From an uncultured Balneolaceae bacterium (GTDB taxonomy: Bacteria > Bacteroidota > Rhodothermia > Balneolales > Balneolaceae): 24,770 bases of DNA. A program made the translations under genes and the position numbers. Where the stretch lies: contig CALKWT010000252.1 of the NCBI GenBank assembly GCA_938003885.1, positions 1 through 24,770 of the forward strand. Direction: 5' to 3'. Of this stretch, positions 7,757-15,799 are shown in pieces (within the stretch, counting starts at the first letter, position 1; each line of letters begins with the position of its first letter). The notes under the pieces are model-generated. The model searched no databases and had not been told where the DNA came from. It saw only the letters and a list, made by a program, of their open reading frames with translations.

Positions 7757-8164
7757 ATGATGAATATCGATCATATCGGAATTGCCGTTGCTGACCTTGA
7801 CAGCGCAATTGAACTCTACAGCAAACTCCTGAAGAGAACTTCCTACAGACGAGAAGTTGTGGAATCCCAGCAGACAGAGGTCGCTTTTTTCCAAGCAGGA
7901 GAGTCAGCCATAGAACTTCTGTCATCCATAGCAGATGACTCTCCTGTTGGCAAGTTTCTGAAGAAACGCGGAGAAGGCGTCCATCACATTGCATTTCAAA
8001 CGGACGATATTGAATCCGAAATCAAACGGCTTAAAAATGAAGGGTTGACCCCTCTTTCCGACCAGCCGGTTCAGGGAGCCAATGGGAAGAGGGTTATGTT
8101 TTTTCACCCCAGAGACCTGACAGGTGTCCTTGTTGAACTGTGTGAAACCGTTTCTGAGAGCTGA
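7757..8164 (+). CDS. mce: methylmalonyl-CoA epimerase (VOC family)
   Basis: Small metal-dependent enzyme of the vicinal-oxygen-chelate fold that interconverts (R)- and (S)-methylmalonyl-CoA in propionate metabolism. The 135-residue protein has the paired beta-alpha-beta modules of the family. It carries DHIGIAVADLDSAIELY at the start (metal ligand His6), GEGVHHIAFQTDDIE in the middle (ligand within His76-His77), and GVLVELCE near the end (Glu127). These positions correspond to the His/His/Glu ligands of known epimerases. Start could be ATG 7757 or the adjacent ATG 7760. No mutase or carboxylase gene is in the window, so the pathway partners must be elsewhere. The last 61 nt overlap the convergent hmuV coding sequence, so transcription of either gene makes RNA antisense to the other. 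Confidence 0.88.
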   Translation: MMNIDHIGIAVADLDSAIELYSKLLKRTSYRREVVESQQTEVAFFQAGESAIELLSSIADDSPVGKFLKKRGEGVHHIAFQTDDIESEIKRLKNEGLTPLSDQPVQGANGKRVMFFHPRDLTGVLVELCETVSES

Positions 8165-8949
8165 CCTCCCAGTGCAATCACCAAGGGGCAGGAGTGCAGG
8201 GGATGTTGGATGATCTGCACAGGACAATCAAAGGCCATTTCGATAATTTCCGATTTAAACACATCATTTGGCGTACCTAATGCATACGTCCGGCCGTTTT
8301 TCATAATATGTACTTCGTCCGCGTACTGCGCTGCCAGGTTCAGATCGTGAAGAATCATCAGAACCGCAACTCCTTTTTTGCACAGGTCCTTAATCAGGCG
8401 CATGATGGAGTGCTGATGAGAAAGGTCCAGACTCGAAAGCGGCTCATCTAAAAGCAGGGCACACGGCCTTCTCTCCTCCATCCTCTCCCACAGCTGGGCT
8501 ATCATCCGTGCTATCTGAACGCGTTGCTGTTCTCCGCCAGAGAGAGTCGGAAAAATCCTGTCACTCAGATGATCCACACCTGCCTGTTTCATGCATTCGC
8601 GTACAATTTGGCGATCCCTCTTCGATTCAAAGCCGCCCACGTGCGGGGAGCGTCCCATCATCACCACCTGCTCTGCCGTGAACCCGAAAGTAAGAGATAG
8701 ATTTTGCATCATCACCGCCCTTTTGCGCGCCAGATAAATGGGCTCTATACTTTCCAATGGCCTCTCTTCAACCATAATTTCTCCGGATGCACGTTTTACA
8801 TCCCCGGTCAGCGCTTTTAAGAATGTAGATTTACCGGCTCCATTTTTCCCCAGGATTACCGAAAACTTATTCCTCTCCAGTTTCATGGAAACCCGGTCTA
8901 CAATGGTTTTGTTCTCGATGATGACACTTACATTTTTTGCTTCAATCAT
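8104..8949 (-). CDS. hmuV: heme ABC transporter ATP-binding protein
   Basis: Cytoplasmic ATPase subunit that powers heme import through HmuU. The 281-residue protein shows the complete ABC signature: Walker A GKNGAGKST (34-42), Q-loop Gln82, the MGRSPH segment (98-103) typical of FecE/HmuV ATPases, LSGGE (136-140), Walker B LLLDEP (165-170) and H-loop His201. The usual family length is about 255-265 residues. The extra C-terminal part (roughly residues 262-281, hydrophilic) corresponds to sequence shared antisense with the epimerase gene. It is the last gene of the leftward heme operon and starts 66 nt after the hmuU stop. The ribosome binding site is weak. No terminator is visible after the stop codon, so read-through into the antisense of the epimerase gene is likely. 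Confidence 0.92.
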   Translation of the reverse strand: MIEAKNVSVIIENKTIVDRVSMKLERNKFSVILGKNGAGKSTFLKALTGDVKRASGEIMVEERPLESIEPIYLARKRAVMMQNLSLTFGFTAEQVVMMGRSPHVGGFESKRDRQIVRECMKQAGVDHLSDRIFPTLSGGEQQRVQIARMIAQLWERMEERRPCALLLDEPLSSLDLSHQHSIMRLIKDLCKKGVAVLMILHDLNLAAQYADEVHIMKNGRTYALGTPNDVFKSEIIEMAFDCPVQIIQHPLHSCPLVIALGGQLSETVSHSSTRTPVRSLG

Positions 8950-9015
8950 GATAGGCTATTAGATATATTCAAATGAACTGTGAAAGTGAACGGAACTTGA
9001 TTCGGCTGCGGGGCT

Positions 9016-10110
9016 CTACAGAAACTGGCCCGATTTTCGGTTTTTTAAAAGCAGCCACAAAAAAAATGGAGCACCGGTTGTAGCAGTGATCACCCCGATG
9101 GGCAGTTCAGCCGGAGCGACAAGCGTTCGTGCAAGCAGGTCAGATCCCAGTAACAGCAAACCACCCAGAATGGCCGATCCCGGCAGTAAAAAACGGTGAT
9201 CCGGACCCATCCACAGCCTCAAAATATGAGGCACCACCAGGCCTACAAAACCGATCATCCCGCTGACAGAGACCGCAGCTCCTACCGCCAGGCCGACAAA
9301 CAATACAATCAACCTTTTTAATCTCTCTACGGGAACTCCAAGATGTCTCGCTTCTGCCTCCCCCAGTAATATCGCATTCAATCCCCGGGAGAGCCCCGGC
9401 AGGAAGAGGATAGCTGCTAACAGCAGCGGCAACACTACCCAAACCGAGCCCCAGGTCGCCCCGCCCAGGCTGCCAAGAGTCCAGAAGGTATAATCCCGCA
9501 ACTGATCGTCGTTGGCCAGAAAAATCATAAATCCGATCACTGCGCCAGCCATCGCATTTACAGCAATTCCCGCCAGCAGCATCGTCGCTACATCTGTTCT
9601 CCCCCGCTCCGTTGCCAGCTTGTAAACCAGCATTGTAGCCAATACTCCGCCGGCGAAAGCGGCCAGGGGCACAATGAACGTTGCGATCGGTTCGATCCAT
9701 GCAGCTGAAACGGCTCCTGCGGCCACCATGGCAACTGCAGCAGCGAGGGCCGCACCACTGGAGACGCCGATCAGCCCCGGGTCTGCAAGAGGATTGCGGA
9801 AGAGGCCCTGCATCGCTGCTCCCGAGACGGCAAGTGCAGCACCGGTCAGGATAGCCAAGACGACCCGGGGAAGTCGAATATTCAGCAGGATGGCTTTCTG
9901 AACAGGCTCATAGCTTACCCACCCGGGCAGGCCAACCTGTTCTGCCAGGATCGTAATCACCTGAGCCGGACTTACAGTGACCGCCCCGATTCCAACCGAG
10001 AGCACTGTCAGCCAGAAAAGGGATACCGTGAGCGCGCTCACCACCAGCAGTGGTTTCCTGTATCCTGTATAGAGGATGGAATTTCGTAACGCCTGTACAA
10101 AACTGCTCAT
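9016..10110 (-). CDS. hmuU: heme ABC transporter permease, FecCD family
   Basis: Inner-membrane permease that forms the heme channel with HmuV. The 364-residue protein is strongly hydrophobic, with about ten transmembrane helices as expected for BtuC/FecCD permeases. Family landmarks are RLPRVVLAILTGAALAVSGAAMQ and FRNPLADPGLIGVSSGAA in the first half (around residues 79-121), and GFVGLVVPHILRLWMGPDHR (the cytoplasmic coupling region) near 285-305. The start ATG at 10110 overlaps the hmuT stop by 4 nt (ATGA), which indicates translational coupling and supports this start. Context with hmuS, hmuT and hmuY makes heme the likely substrate rather than siderophore or cobalamin. Confidence 0.93.
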   Translation of the reverse strand: MSSFVQALRNSILYTGYRKPLLVVSALTVSLFWLTVLSVGIGAVTVSPAQVITILAEQVGLPGWVSYEPVQKAILLNIRLPRVVLAILTGAALAVSGAAMQGLFRNPLADPGLIGVSSGAALAAAVAMVAAGAVSAAWIEPIATFIVPLAAFAGGVLATMLVYKLATERGRTDVATMLLAGIAVNAMAGAVIGFMIFLANDDQLRDYTFWTLGSLGGATWGSVWVVLPLLLAAILFLPGLSRGLNAILLGEAEARHLGVPVERLKRLIVLFVGLAVGAAVSVSGMIGFVGLVVPHILRLWMGPDHRFLLPGSAILGGLLLLGSDLLARTLVAPAELPIGVITATTGAPFFLWLLLKNRKSGQFL

Positions 10111-11198
10111 TTCAACTCTGCTATATCCAGATCGAGGTGTAGTATTTTCATTACATCGATGACAGCGGATCCCAGACGGGGGCCAAACCCGAGCAGATAG
10201 ACGCCATCCATCGCGTGAATCCGGCCTGCGTCGGCAGCACGGGTATATCGGACCCCGGGCGAGGAGAGCACACCCTGCTTTCCTCCTACACTGTCCAGCC
10301 CTGAATCCATCATCAGAATCACTTCAGGATTGGCCTGGACAACGGACTCTGCGGTCAGAGGTTTATAACCGTCAAACTCAGAAAATACATTTTTCCCGCC
10401 GGCCAGTTCAATCATGGTATTGGCAGAGGTTCGGGCACCTGCAACCATCAGATTGTTTTGGCCTCTGGCATAGATAAACATGACAGACGGGGAGTGCTGA
10501 AGAGCTTCCCGTATTTTCCCGGCGGCAGCAAGCTCTTCTTCCATCTTCCGGATCAAACGCTCAGACTGCTCCTCCTCCTCAAGAGCCTTTCCAATCTCCC
10601 GGATGCGCGCTTTTGCATCTTCAGGGGTCTCACCTGCTGTTACCATCAGTACCGGAACTCCCGTACTTCGGATCTGCCGAATCGCACTTTCGGGGCCGGA
10701 ACTGGCGGTAGCTATGATCAGGGACGGGTTGTAGGATAGGACCCCTTCTGCATTCAGATTACGTGAAACGCTGACTTTTCCAAGCTTTGCCACCCCTTCA
10801 GCAGGGTAACTGCTTGACTCATCCACGGCGATCAGGTGGTTCTCTTCCCCAAGGGCAAAGATCGTCTCTGTCACAGCGGAGCCGATCGCTATCACACGCG
10901 ACAGATCCCCGGTTTGAACAGACACTCCGTCGGCGCCGGCCTGGCTTTGAGCCAACCCTGCTGTAGATGGAATCACTGTGAAAAGTGCGACAGCTGTCCA
11001 GATCGCTAGCTTTACAGCCATCTGCCTGAGCCGGGCCACAGAAGAGTTAGAGAGGGCGTTTAGCGAACGAAGTTCAGCTCGATTTAACGGCCGGTTCCAC
11101 AACCGCCGCCCCTCTATAACCTCGTTACGGGGCACCTCTTCCCGATTCCATCCTTCTGAGCGGTTAACCTCCCATCCCTGATTATCATGACAGATCAT
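10107..11198 (-). CDS. hmuT: periplasmic heme-binding protein of ABC transporter
   Basis: Substrate-binding protein that carries heme to HmuU/HmuV in the periplasm. The ORF encodes 363 residues, but the signal peptide only begins at Met60 (AVKLAIWTAVALFTVIP, cleavage near GLAQ), leaving a 59-residue hydrophilic N-terminal extension. The ATG at 11198 overlaps the hmuS stop as ATGA, favouring the long start by coupling; ATG 11021 (Met60) would give a normal-length 304-residue preprotein with a weak ribosome binding site. The mature part shows the class III binding-protein pattern: IAIGSAVTETIFALG, LNAEGVLSYNPSLIIA, a central helical backbone and a C-terminal GFGPRLGSAVIDVM. In HmuT/PhuT relatives a heme-binding Tyr precedes the RxLSAEG motif; here that position is Val144. 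Tyr131 in SSSYP is a nearby alternative. Confidence in family is high, in start moderate. Confidence 0.85.
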   Translation of the reverse strand: MICHDNQGWEVNRSEGWNREEVPRNEVIEGRRLWNRPLNRAELRSLNALSNSSVARLRQMAVKLAIWTAVALFTVIPSTAGLAQSQAGADGVSVQTGDLSRVIAIGSAVTETIFALGEENHLIAVDESSSYPAEGVAKLGKVSVSRNLNAEGVLSYNPSLIIATASSGPESAIRQIRSTGVPVLMVTAGETPEDAKARIREIGKALEEEEQSERLIRKMEEELAAAGKIREALQHSPSVMFIYARGQNNLMVAGARTSANTMIELAGGKNVFSEFDGYKPLTAESVVQANPEVILMMDSGLDSVGGKQGVLSSPGVRYTRAADAGRIHAMDGVYLLGFGPRLGSAVIDVMKILHLDLDIAELK

Positions 11199-12265
11199 TG
11201 CAGGGCACCTTCTTTCAGATCCTGAACCAATTTACGCCACTCCTCCCTTTCCGGCAGACCCGGTTTGCGCGCACCGAAAAAGGTCACGATGATCTCCCCC
11301 TCTTTGTCAAACGACTCAATGGAAGTCACCACGCCATCTTCTGTCGGCTTTTCAACAACCCACGTTTCAGAGATCAAATTACTGCGCAGATGAAGGTTGA
11401 ACCCGGGGTCCAGAATGTTGATCCACTCATTCAATATCTTCACCTTTTTAACCGGTCCGCTATGGATCTGGATCATCCCTTTATTTCCGACAAAAACCAT
11501 AATCGGCACCTCCCTGGCAGCAGCGGCCTCCAGCATGTCCTGTACATCGCTGTTCTCAATTCTCCATGCGAACCGCCCTTCGGCAAGGCGCAGCGCATCG
11601 GTCCGTGCCACTTTATACTTTCTGAGAAGCGGATAAAATGCGTGGGTATCCTTTAATGATTCCCAGTTATCCAGCAGATCGTTTACGTCGATCTCTTCCA
11701 CCGGCAGATTTTTTGGCCTTTTTACAGAGTCAGTAATCACGACTCCTGGTGACTGATCTTCTGCCCGGAATTTCTCCGTCAAGGCGTTGTACGCCTCCAG
11801 ACGGGCTGCATCCCTGAGATAGATTTTATGAACCGCACTCCCCTCCTTATCGAAGAATTGAAGACTGTGAAGCGTCCCCCTCGGATTCTCTACCGGAGCT
11901 GCAAAAGCAAAAGCCCAGCGCTTTGGAAAAACACGAAGATCTATTTCACCGTTGATCACTACACCGGCATGCCCTTGAAAGGAGGCGTTCGCATAGACTC
12001 CGGTTTTCTCATGGACGGCCGCTTCGTTTCGGGTCAGTGCCATCACTTCACCAAGGGTTTCGACGTGTGCCAGAATGCTCTCCCACTCACGGTTCAGGCG
12101 GATGACGGTTTTCCCGTCACAGATTGACGCCAGCAATTCCGCTTCGCTGACGCCCAGCTTATCGGCTGCATTTTTAGTCCGCAGCCGGGGATAACGGGCT
12201 TTCAGCTCGTCCCACTGCTCTTTCAGGTTCACTTTATTGGTTATGTTTTCTGTGGTCAGGTTCAT
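11195..12265 (-). CDS. hmuS: HemS/HmuS-type heme-handling protein
   Basis: Cytoplasmic heme-binding protein of the HemS/HmuS/ChuS family, which traffics or degrades imported heme. The 356-residue length matches the family's two-repeat architecture. The first repeat (about 15-165) includes VMALTRNEAAVHEKTGVY and LDLRVFPKRWAFAF-like segments (residues 73-122). The second (about 190-350) includes the helix WESLKDTHAFYPLLRKYKV, where His208 aligns with the heme-ligand His of Yersinia HemS. Its FVGNKGMIQIHSGPVKK and WVVEKPTEDGVVTSIESFD segments are also typical. It is not the CobN-like protein called HmuS in Porphyromonas. It follows hmuY after 91 nt and overlaps hmuT by 4 nt. The ATG at 12265 has no strong ribosome binding site, so translation may depend on upstream genes. 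Confidence 0.93.
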   Translation of the reverse strand: MNLTTENITNKVNLKEQWDELKARYPRLRTKNAADKLGVSEAELLASICDGKTVIRLNREWESILAHVETLGEVMALTRNEAAVHEKTGVYANASFQGHAGVVINGEIDLRVFPKRWAFAFAAPVENPRGTLHSLQFFDKEGSAVHKIYLRDAARLEAYNALTEKFRAEDQSPGVVITDSVKRPKNLPVEEIDVNDLLDNWESLKDTHAFYPLLRKYKVARTDALRLAEGRFAWRIENSDVQDMLEAAAAREVPIMVFVGNKGMIQIHSGPVKKVKILNEWINILDPGFNLHLRSNLISETWVVEKPTEDGVVTSIESFDKEGEIIVTFFGARKPGLPEREEWRKLVQDLKEGALQ

Positions 12266-12356
12266 AATAGCTGTTTGTTTTGGTTCTATTTTAAGATGGA
12301 TCTCAATGATTCAGGAGGCCAGGTGCTTTTTAGCCACTCCGATCGACTTGAGGATG

Positions 12357-13010
12357 CTAGTTTTTCGTCAGATCCCGAACACTCTCTTCCAGCTGAATGG
12401 TGTAACGGAATGTATAATACCCCGACTCTCTGAGTTCAGGATTGTTCATAAACTCGTCACTGCTCATGTCGGGACTTCCGAGATAGTAGTGCCCGATCTC
12501 CACTTTGGCGTAGTGTTTGCCATCTCCGGTACGAATGACAATCGTTTTATCCTCGATCGGAGCGATGGTGTGGGTTGCAAAGTCATAACTATACCATCCG
12601 TTACCGGCGCCTGCGGGGATGGCAAGTTCCTCTGCACTGTCGGTTCTGTACCCTTCGGAAGGAGCCATCTCTACCTCTTCAAATGGCAAATCAAGCAGGA
12701 TGGCGCCCCCCTCACCGGGCCCGCTCACTCCGCTGTTTACAAGAATCGTTGTCCCCTTAAATGCCAGGTCCCAGTTGGCAGAGGCTGAATCGGACAGCGC
12801 TACGGTATTCCCATTTCGTAAGCTAAAAAAGGTAAAGTGCCCATCTTCGCCACGCGCGTTCAGGTCGGTGATCTGGTTCGTCTCTAATTCAGGATCCGTG
12901 TCCCCGCTTCCTGTGGTACTGTCGGAACAGGCAGTAAAAATGAAGAATACTGCCAGGGTAAGGAGTTGTGCTGTTAGAGAGGTATTTTTTTGTTTCATTC
13001 GTCTGTTCAT
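12357..13010 (-). CDS. hmuY: HmuY-family heme-binding lipoprotein
   Basis: Predicted surface lipoprotein that captures heme and passes it to the TonB-dependent receptor. The 217-residue protein has a lipoprotein signal ending FTAC (Cys28), a Ser/Thr/Asp-rich linker, and a beta-rich HmuY-type domain. The domain has the WDLAF segment (residues 80-84), the VNSGVSGPGEGGA loop and the DGKHYAKVEIGHYY...YYTFRYTIQ C-terminal strands (163-205) seen in this family. His147, His166 and His174 are candidate heme ligands; the Porphyromonas protein uses two His, but I cannot align the positions reliably. Met1 or Met5 may be the start, and no clear ribosome binding site is visible. The gene lies 264 nt downstream of the receptor gene and 91 nt upstream of hmuS, in the same direction. 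Confidence 0.8.
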   Translation of the reverse strand: MNRRMKQKNTSLTAQLLTLAVFFIFTACSDSTTGSGDTDPELETNQITDLNARGEDGHFTFFSLRNGNTVALSDSASANWDLAFKGTTILVNSGVSGPGEGGAILLDLPFEEVEMAPSEGYRTDSAEELAIPAGAGNGWYSYDFATHTIAPIEDKTIVIRTGDGKHYAKVEIGHYYLGSPDMSSDEFMNNPELRESGYYTFRYTIQLEESVRDLTKN

Positions 13011-13274
13011 AGTTGATGATCTGTACTTATTCTGTTGACCTGATGATTCAGGATTATTTTTTGTTTGTTTATGGTAATTCTATGCTTAAGAGGCGGCCAG
13101 GTCACGGCAACCTTCTCTGTTCAACCGGTTAAACGGAATTTAATTCGGGTTGCCAATGACACCTGTTTTGCATATTCAGACTCTCCACCCGGGGAGAGAT
13201 TTTTACATTCACTGGATCTCACTGTTTTCGAATTCTTTTTCACGATCATAGGACTGAGGCCTTACATCACCTCT
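13011..13274 (-). other. 264-nt receptor-hmuY intergenic region with hairpins
   Basis: No gene is supported here. It contains a 68-nt imperfect stem-loop (13098-13165). GGCAACC (13106-13112) pairs with GGTTGCC (13148-13154) and is continued outward by TCA/TGA and CAGG/CCTG with small bulges. A second hairpin pairs CTCTCC with GGAGAG around 13180-13200, just before ATTTTT on the plus strand. A third is CCTGA (13039-13043) with TCAGG (13048-13052). Within the heme operon these could process or stabilise the hmuY-hmuV part of the transcript, or partially terminate it. Confidence 0.4.
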
Positions 13275-15740
13275 TTAAAAATCGATGGAGAGCTGTGCAT
13301 ACCAGATTCTCCCTGGCAGATAGGGGGTGTGGATATGAGTATAATCGAATAGGTTATCTACACCTCCCTGAATTCTGAGTCCGTTCCGCATTCTTTTGGA
13401 CAGGGAGCCATTCCACAGCATGTACCCCTTTTCATACTCATTTTTGTCAGCATATCCGTTGCCATTCAGGTCAAAAAGGGCATATCGGCCACGATACATT
13501 CCACGCAATGTGCCGCCCCACCCCCGTTCGTTTTCATAAAACAGCTTGAAAGATCCTGAATGGGCGGAACGGTTCAGCATCGGCTCATAGGAGGTGGTAA
13601 CCTTCGTAATAATTTCACCATACTCATCTTGAACGGTTCGTTCATTTTCTAACTGTCTTTTGGCGTCGAGCAACTGATAGCCGGCTGACACACGTAAATC
13701 AGAAAATGGCCTCCACCGCACTTCTGCCTCCAGGCCGCGAGTATAGATCCTCTCCAGATTTAGATAGCTATAGACCGGCTGGCCGTTAAACCTTCGAGCA
13801 ATAGGTGCATTTTCAATCATATCCTCTACGTTGTTACTGAAGAGGTTGATACGCAGGCGCAAATTCTGCATAAGGTCGTAATCAGCTCCCAGATTGAACG
13901 CAACCGACGATTCAGCTTTCAGTTCGTTTAGCTGATTCACAGGAATGAGGATCTGGCTGATCTGCTCGTCTTGAATCAGTTTCTCTATTCCTTCTGCTGC
14001 ACGGCTTGCGCCCAGAACACTGTATCCTGCAGTGGCATTGGTAAAATCAAGAAAAAGCTGACGAATATCGGGAGCCTTGAATCCCGTACCTACAGACCCT
14101 CTGAGCTGAAGCTTTTCAGAGAAATTGAAGCGGGCAGAGAGTTTGGGGCTCAGCTGTGAACGATACTCGCTGTGGACATCATAACGGAACCCTCCCGTAA
14201 TTTCGAACTGCTCCCCTGGCAACCAGCTGTGTTGAGCGTAGATAAATTTCGTATGAAAGTTGGGATTATCCGGATAACGGTCCGCCTTCAGACGCTCAAA
14301 TATTGCACCGCTGCCAATCAATGAGTGGTGCCGATCATTCCACCAGTAACTTCCCTGAACTTCTGGTTTATTGTAGAACTGCCGGTAATCGTTGGAGTCG
14401 TAAAGATCCCCTGTTTGCTGAATCGTGTACTCTGTCTCCGACCTGAAGAGACTGGATTGTACACCGGCCGTAATGTCCAGTCGGTCGGCTGATTGAAGAG
14501 AGATGCGGGGGTTCAGAACAAGATCTTCTCCTGTTGCAGCATAATCCAACAGGACCTGACTGTTCATTTCGTCCATATAGAAATCGAGATTCTGCTGGTT
14601 TTCCGTGAAGTAACGAAGTGATAGGGCAGCTTCCGCCCGATCTGTCAACTCAACTTGTGTCTGGTAGCCCAAGGTATAATTTTCATATTCTGGCACCGTC
14701 TGGCCCACCGACCCCGGATTGAGCCGGTATCCGTCTGTACTGTTCCTGTTTAGAAAGAAATCATTGGCCCATCTATCCGTACGAAAGGAGAAGTCGCCTG
14801 CCAGATCGAGTGAATTGTTCTTTCCATATCTCGTAGTAACCCCACCCGAGACCGGTTTGCTGCTCTTTTCCGTAATAATATTGATGACTCCGGCAAGTGC
14901 ATCACTCCCCCACAAAGCAGATGAAGGGCCCTTTACGATCTCGATCTGCTCCACATTCCGTACAGAGACACGCTCCAGATCAAGGGTCCCTGCCGTTCGT
15001 CCAATCAGCGGATTTCCATCAATCATGATCAGGGTATAATCGGGATCAAAACCCTGGATCTGTACCCCGGTTCCGTGATCCGATATCAGCTGCAGTCCCG
15101 ATTGCTCAGCCAGGACATCGCTTAGCCTGACGCTGCCGCTCTGGTCGATTTCTGAGCCGGTAACAACCTGTACAGGGATAGACACCTCCTCCAAATCCCG
15201 GCTGGTTCGTGTGGCGGTAACTACCACGGTCGGTGATTGATAGATCTCCGCCTCCAATACGATGATGACCGGCTCCTCCCGGGGAGGGTATGAAACTGGA
15301 ACCCGGGCACTCTTGTATCCGATTCCGGAGGCCAGAAGGATGATCTCCTCAGAAATTTCCCCTCTCTTTTCTCCTCCGCTCTCCTGAATTGATTGGGCAG
15401 TAGACTCTCCCACTCTACGTTTTTTTTGATCTTCCGTAGTCTCTGACCTGTTGGCATCCTCACCGATCACTCGTTCCCCGGAGGTGCGCCCCGTCTGATC
15501 CGATTCATTCCAGAATGCCGAAGATTCCGGAACCTCTCTGACCTGGATCATAAATGTACCATCTGTGCCGCTCACCGCAGTTATCTTTGTCTTCTCTAGT
15601 GTGATATGTATGCCAGGCAACGAAATACCGGCCTGATCCTGCACCACCCCGCGGATCTGCTGGGCAGTCGCTGTGGCTGTCAATAAAAGGGTGAAAGTGA
15701 ATACAAACAGGATCCTGTTTACGAGATTTTCCGTACGCAT
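13275..15740 (-). CDS. hmuR: TonB-dependent outer membrane heme receptor
   Basis: Outer-membrane receptor that imports heme using TonB energy. The 821-residue protein has a signal peptide (1-26, cleavage after TATA-Q) and a CarboxypepD_reg-like domain that starts IRGVVQDQAGISLPG (29-43). It then has a TonB-box-like SPTVVVTATRT (169-179), a plug domain (about 182-295, with RLSDVLAEQSG and GPSSALWGSDALAGVINIIT), and a 22-strand barrel ending in YAQLSIDF with the terminal aromatic residue. The regulatory-like domain is split by a charged, low-complexity stretch (about 70-132, rich in Glu, Arg, Ser) before its last strand ASGIGYKSARV. Assignment to heme rests on the downstream hmuY-hmuSTUV genes, so the symbol is by context. 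The ATG at 15740 has a weak ribosome binding site. A 19-bp palindrome sits 60 nt upstream. Confidence 0.88.
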   Translation of the reverse strand: MRTENLVNRILFVFTFTLLLTATATAQQIRGVVQDQAGISLPGIHITLEKTKITAVSGTDGTFMIQVREVPESSAFWNESDQTGRTSGERVIGEDANRSETTEDQKKRRVGESTAQSIQESGGEKRGEISEEIILLASGIGYKSARVPVSYPPREEPVIIVLEAEIYQSPTVVVTATRTSRDLEEVSIPVQVVTGSEIDQSGSVRLSDVLAEQSGLQLISDHGTGVQIQGFDPDYTLIMIDGNPLIGRTAGTLDLERVSVRNVEQIEIVKGPSSALWGSDALAGVINIITEKSSKPVSGGVTTRYGKNNSLDLAGDFSFRTDRWANDFFLNRNSTDGYRLNPGSVGQTVPEYENYTLGYQTQVELTDRAEAALSLRYFTENQQNLDFYMDEMNSQVLLDYAATGEDLVLNPRISLQSADRLDITAGVQSSLFRSETEYTIQQTGDLYDSNDYRQFYNKPEVQGSYWWNDRHHSLIGSGAIFERLKADRYPDNPNFHTKFIYAQHSWLPGEQFEITGGFRYDVHSEYRSQLSPKLSARFNFSEKLQLRGSVGTGFKAPDIRQLFLDFTNATAGYSVLGASRAAEGIEKLIQDEQISQILIPVNQLNELKAESSVAFNLGADYDLMQNLRLRINLFSNNVEDMIENAPIARRFNGQPVYSYLNLERIYTRGLEAEVRWRPFSDLRVSAGYQLLDAKRQLENERTVQDEYGEIITKVTTSYEPMLNRSAHSGSFKLFYENERGWGGTLRGMYRGRYALFDLNGNGYADKNEYEKGYMLWNGSLSKRMRNGLRIQGGVDNLFDYTHIHTPYLPGRIWYAQLSIDF

Positions 15741-15799
15741 TCTTTGCTATCTGTTGACTGCTATTTAAACATTCTGTAGGTTCATTGCGGTGAAAATTT

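Noticed and set aside
13065..13352. Plus-strand 95-codon frame in the receptor-hmuY gap
   Set aside because: It overlaps the receptor 3' end antisense, lacks a ribosome binding site and shows no recognisable motif.
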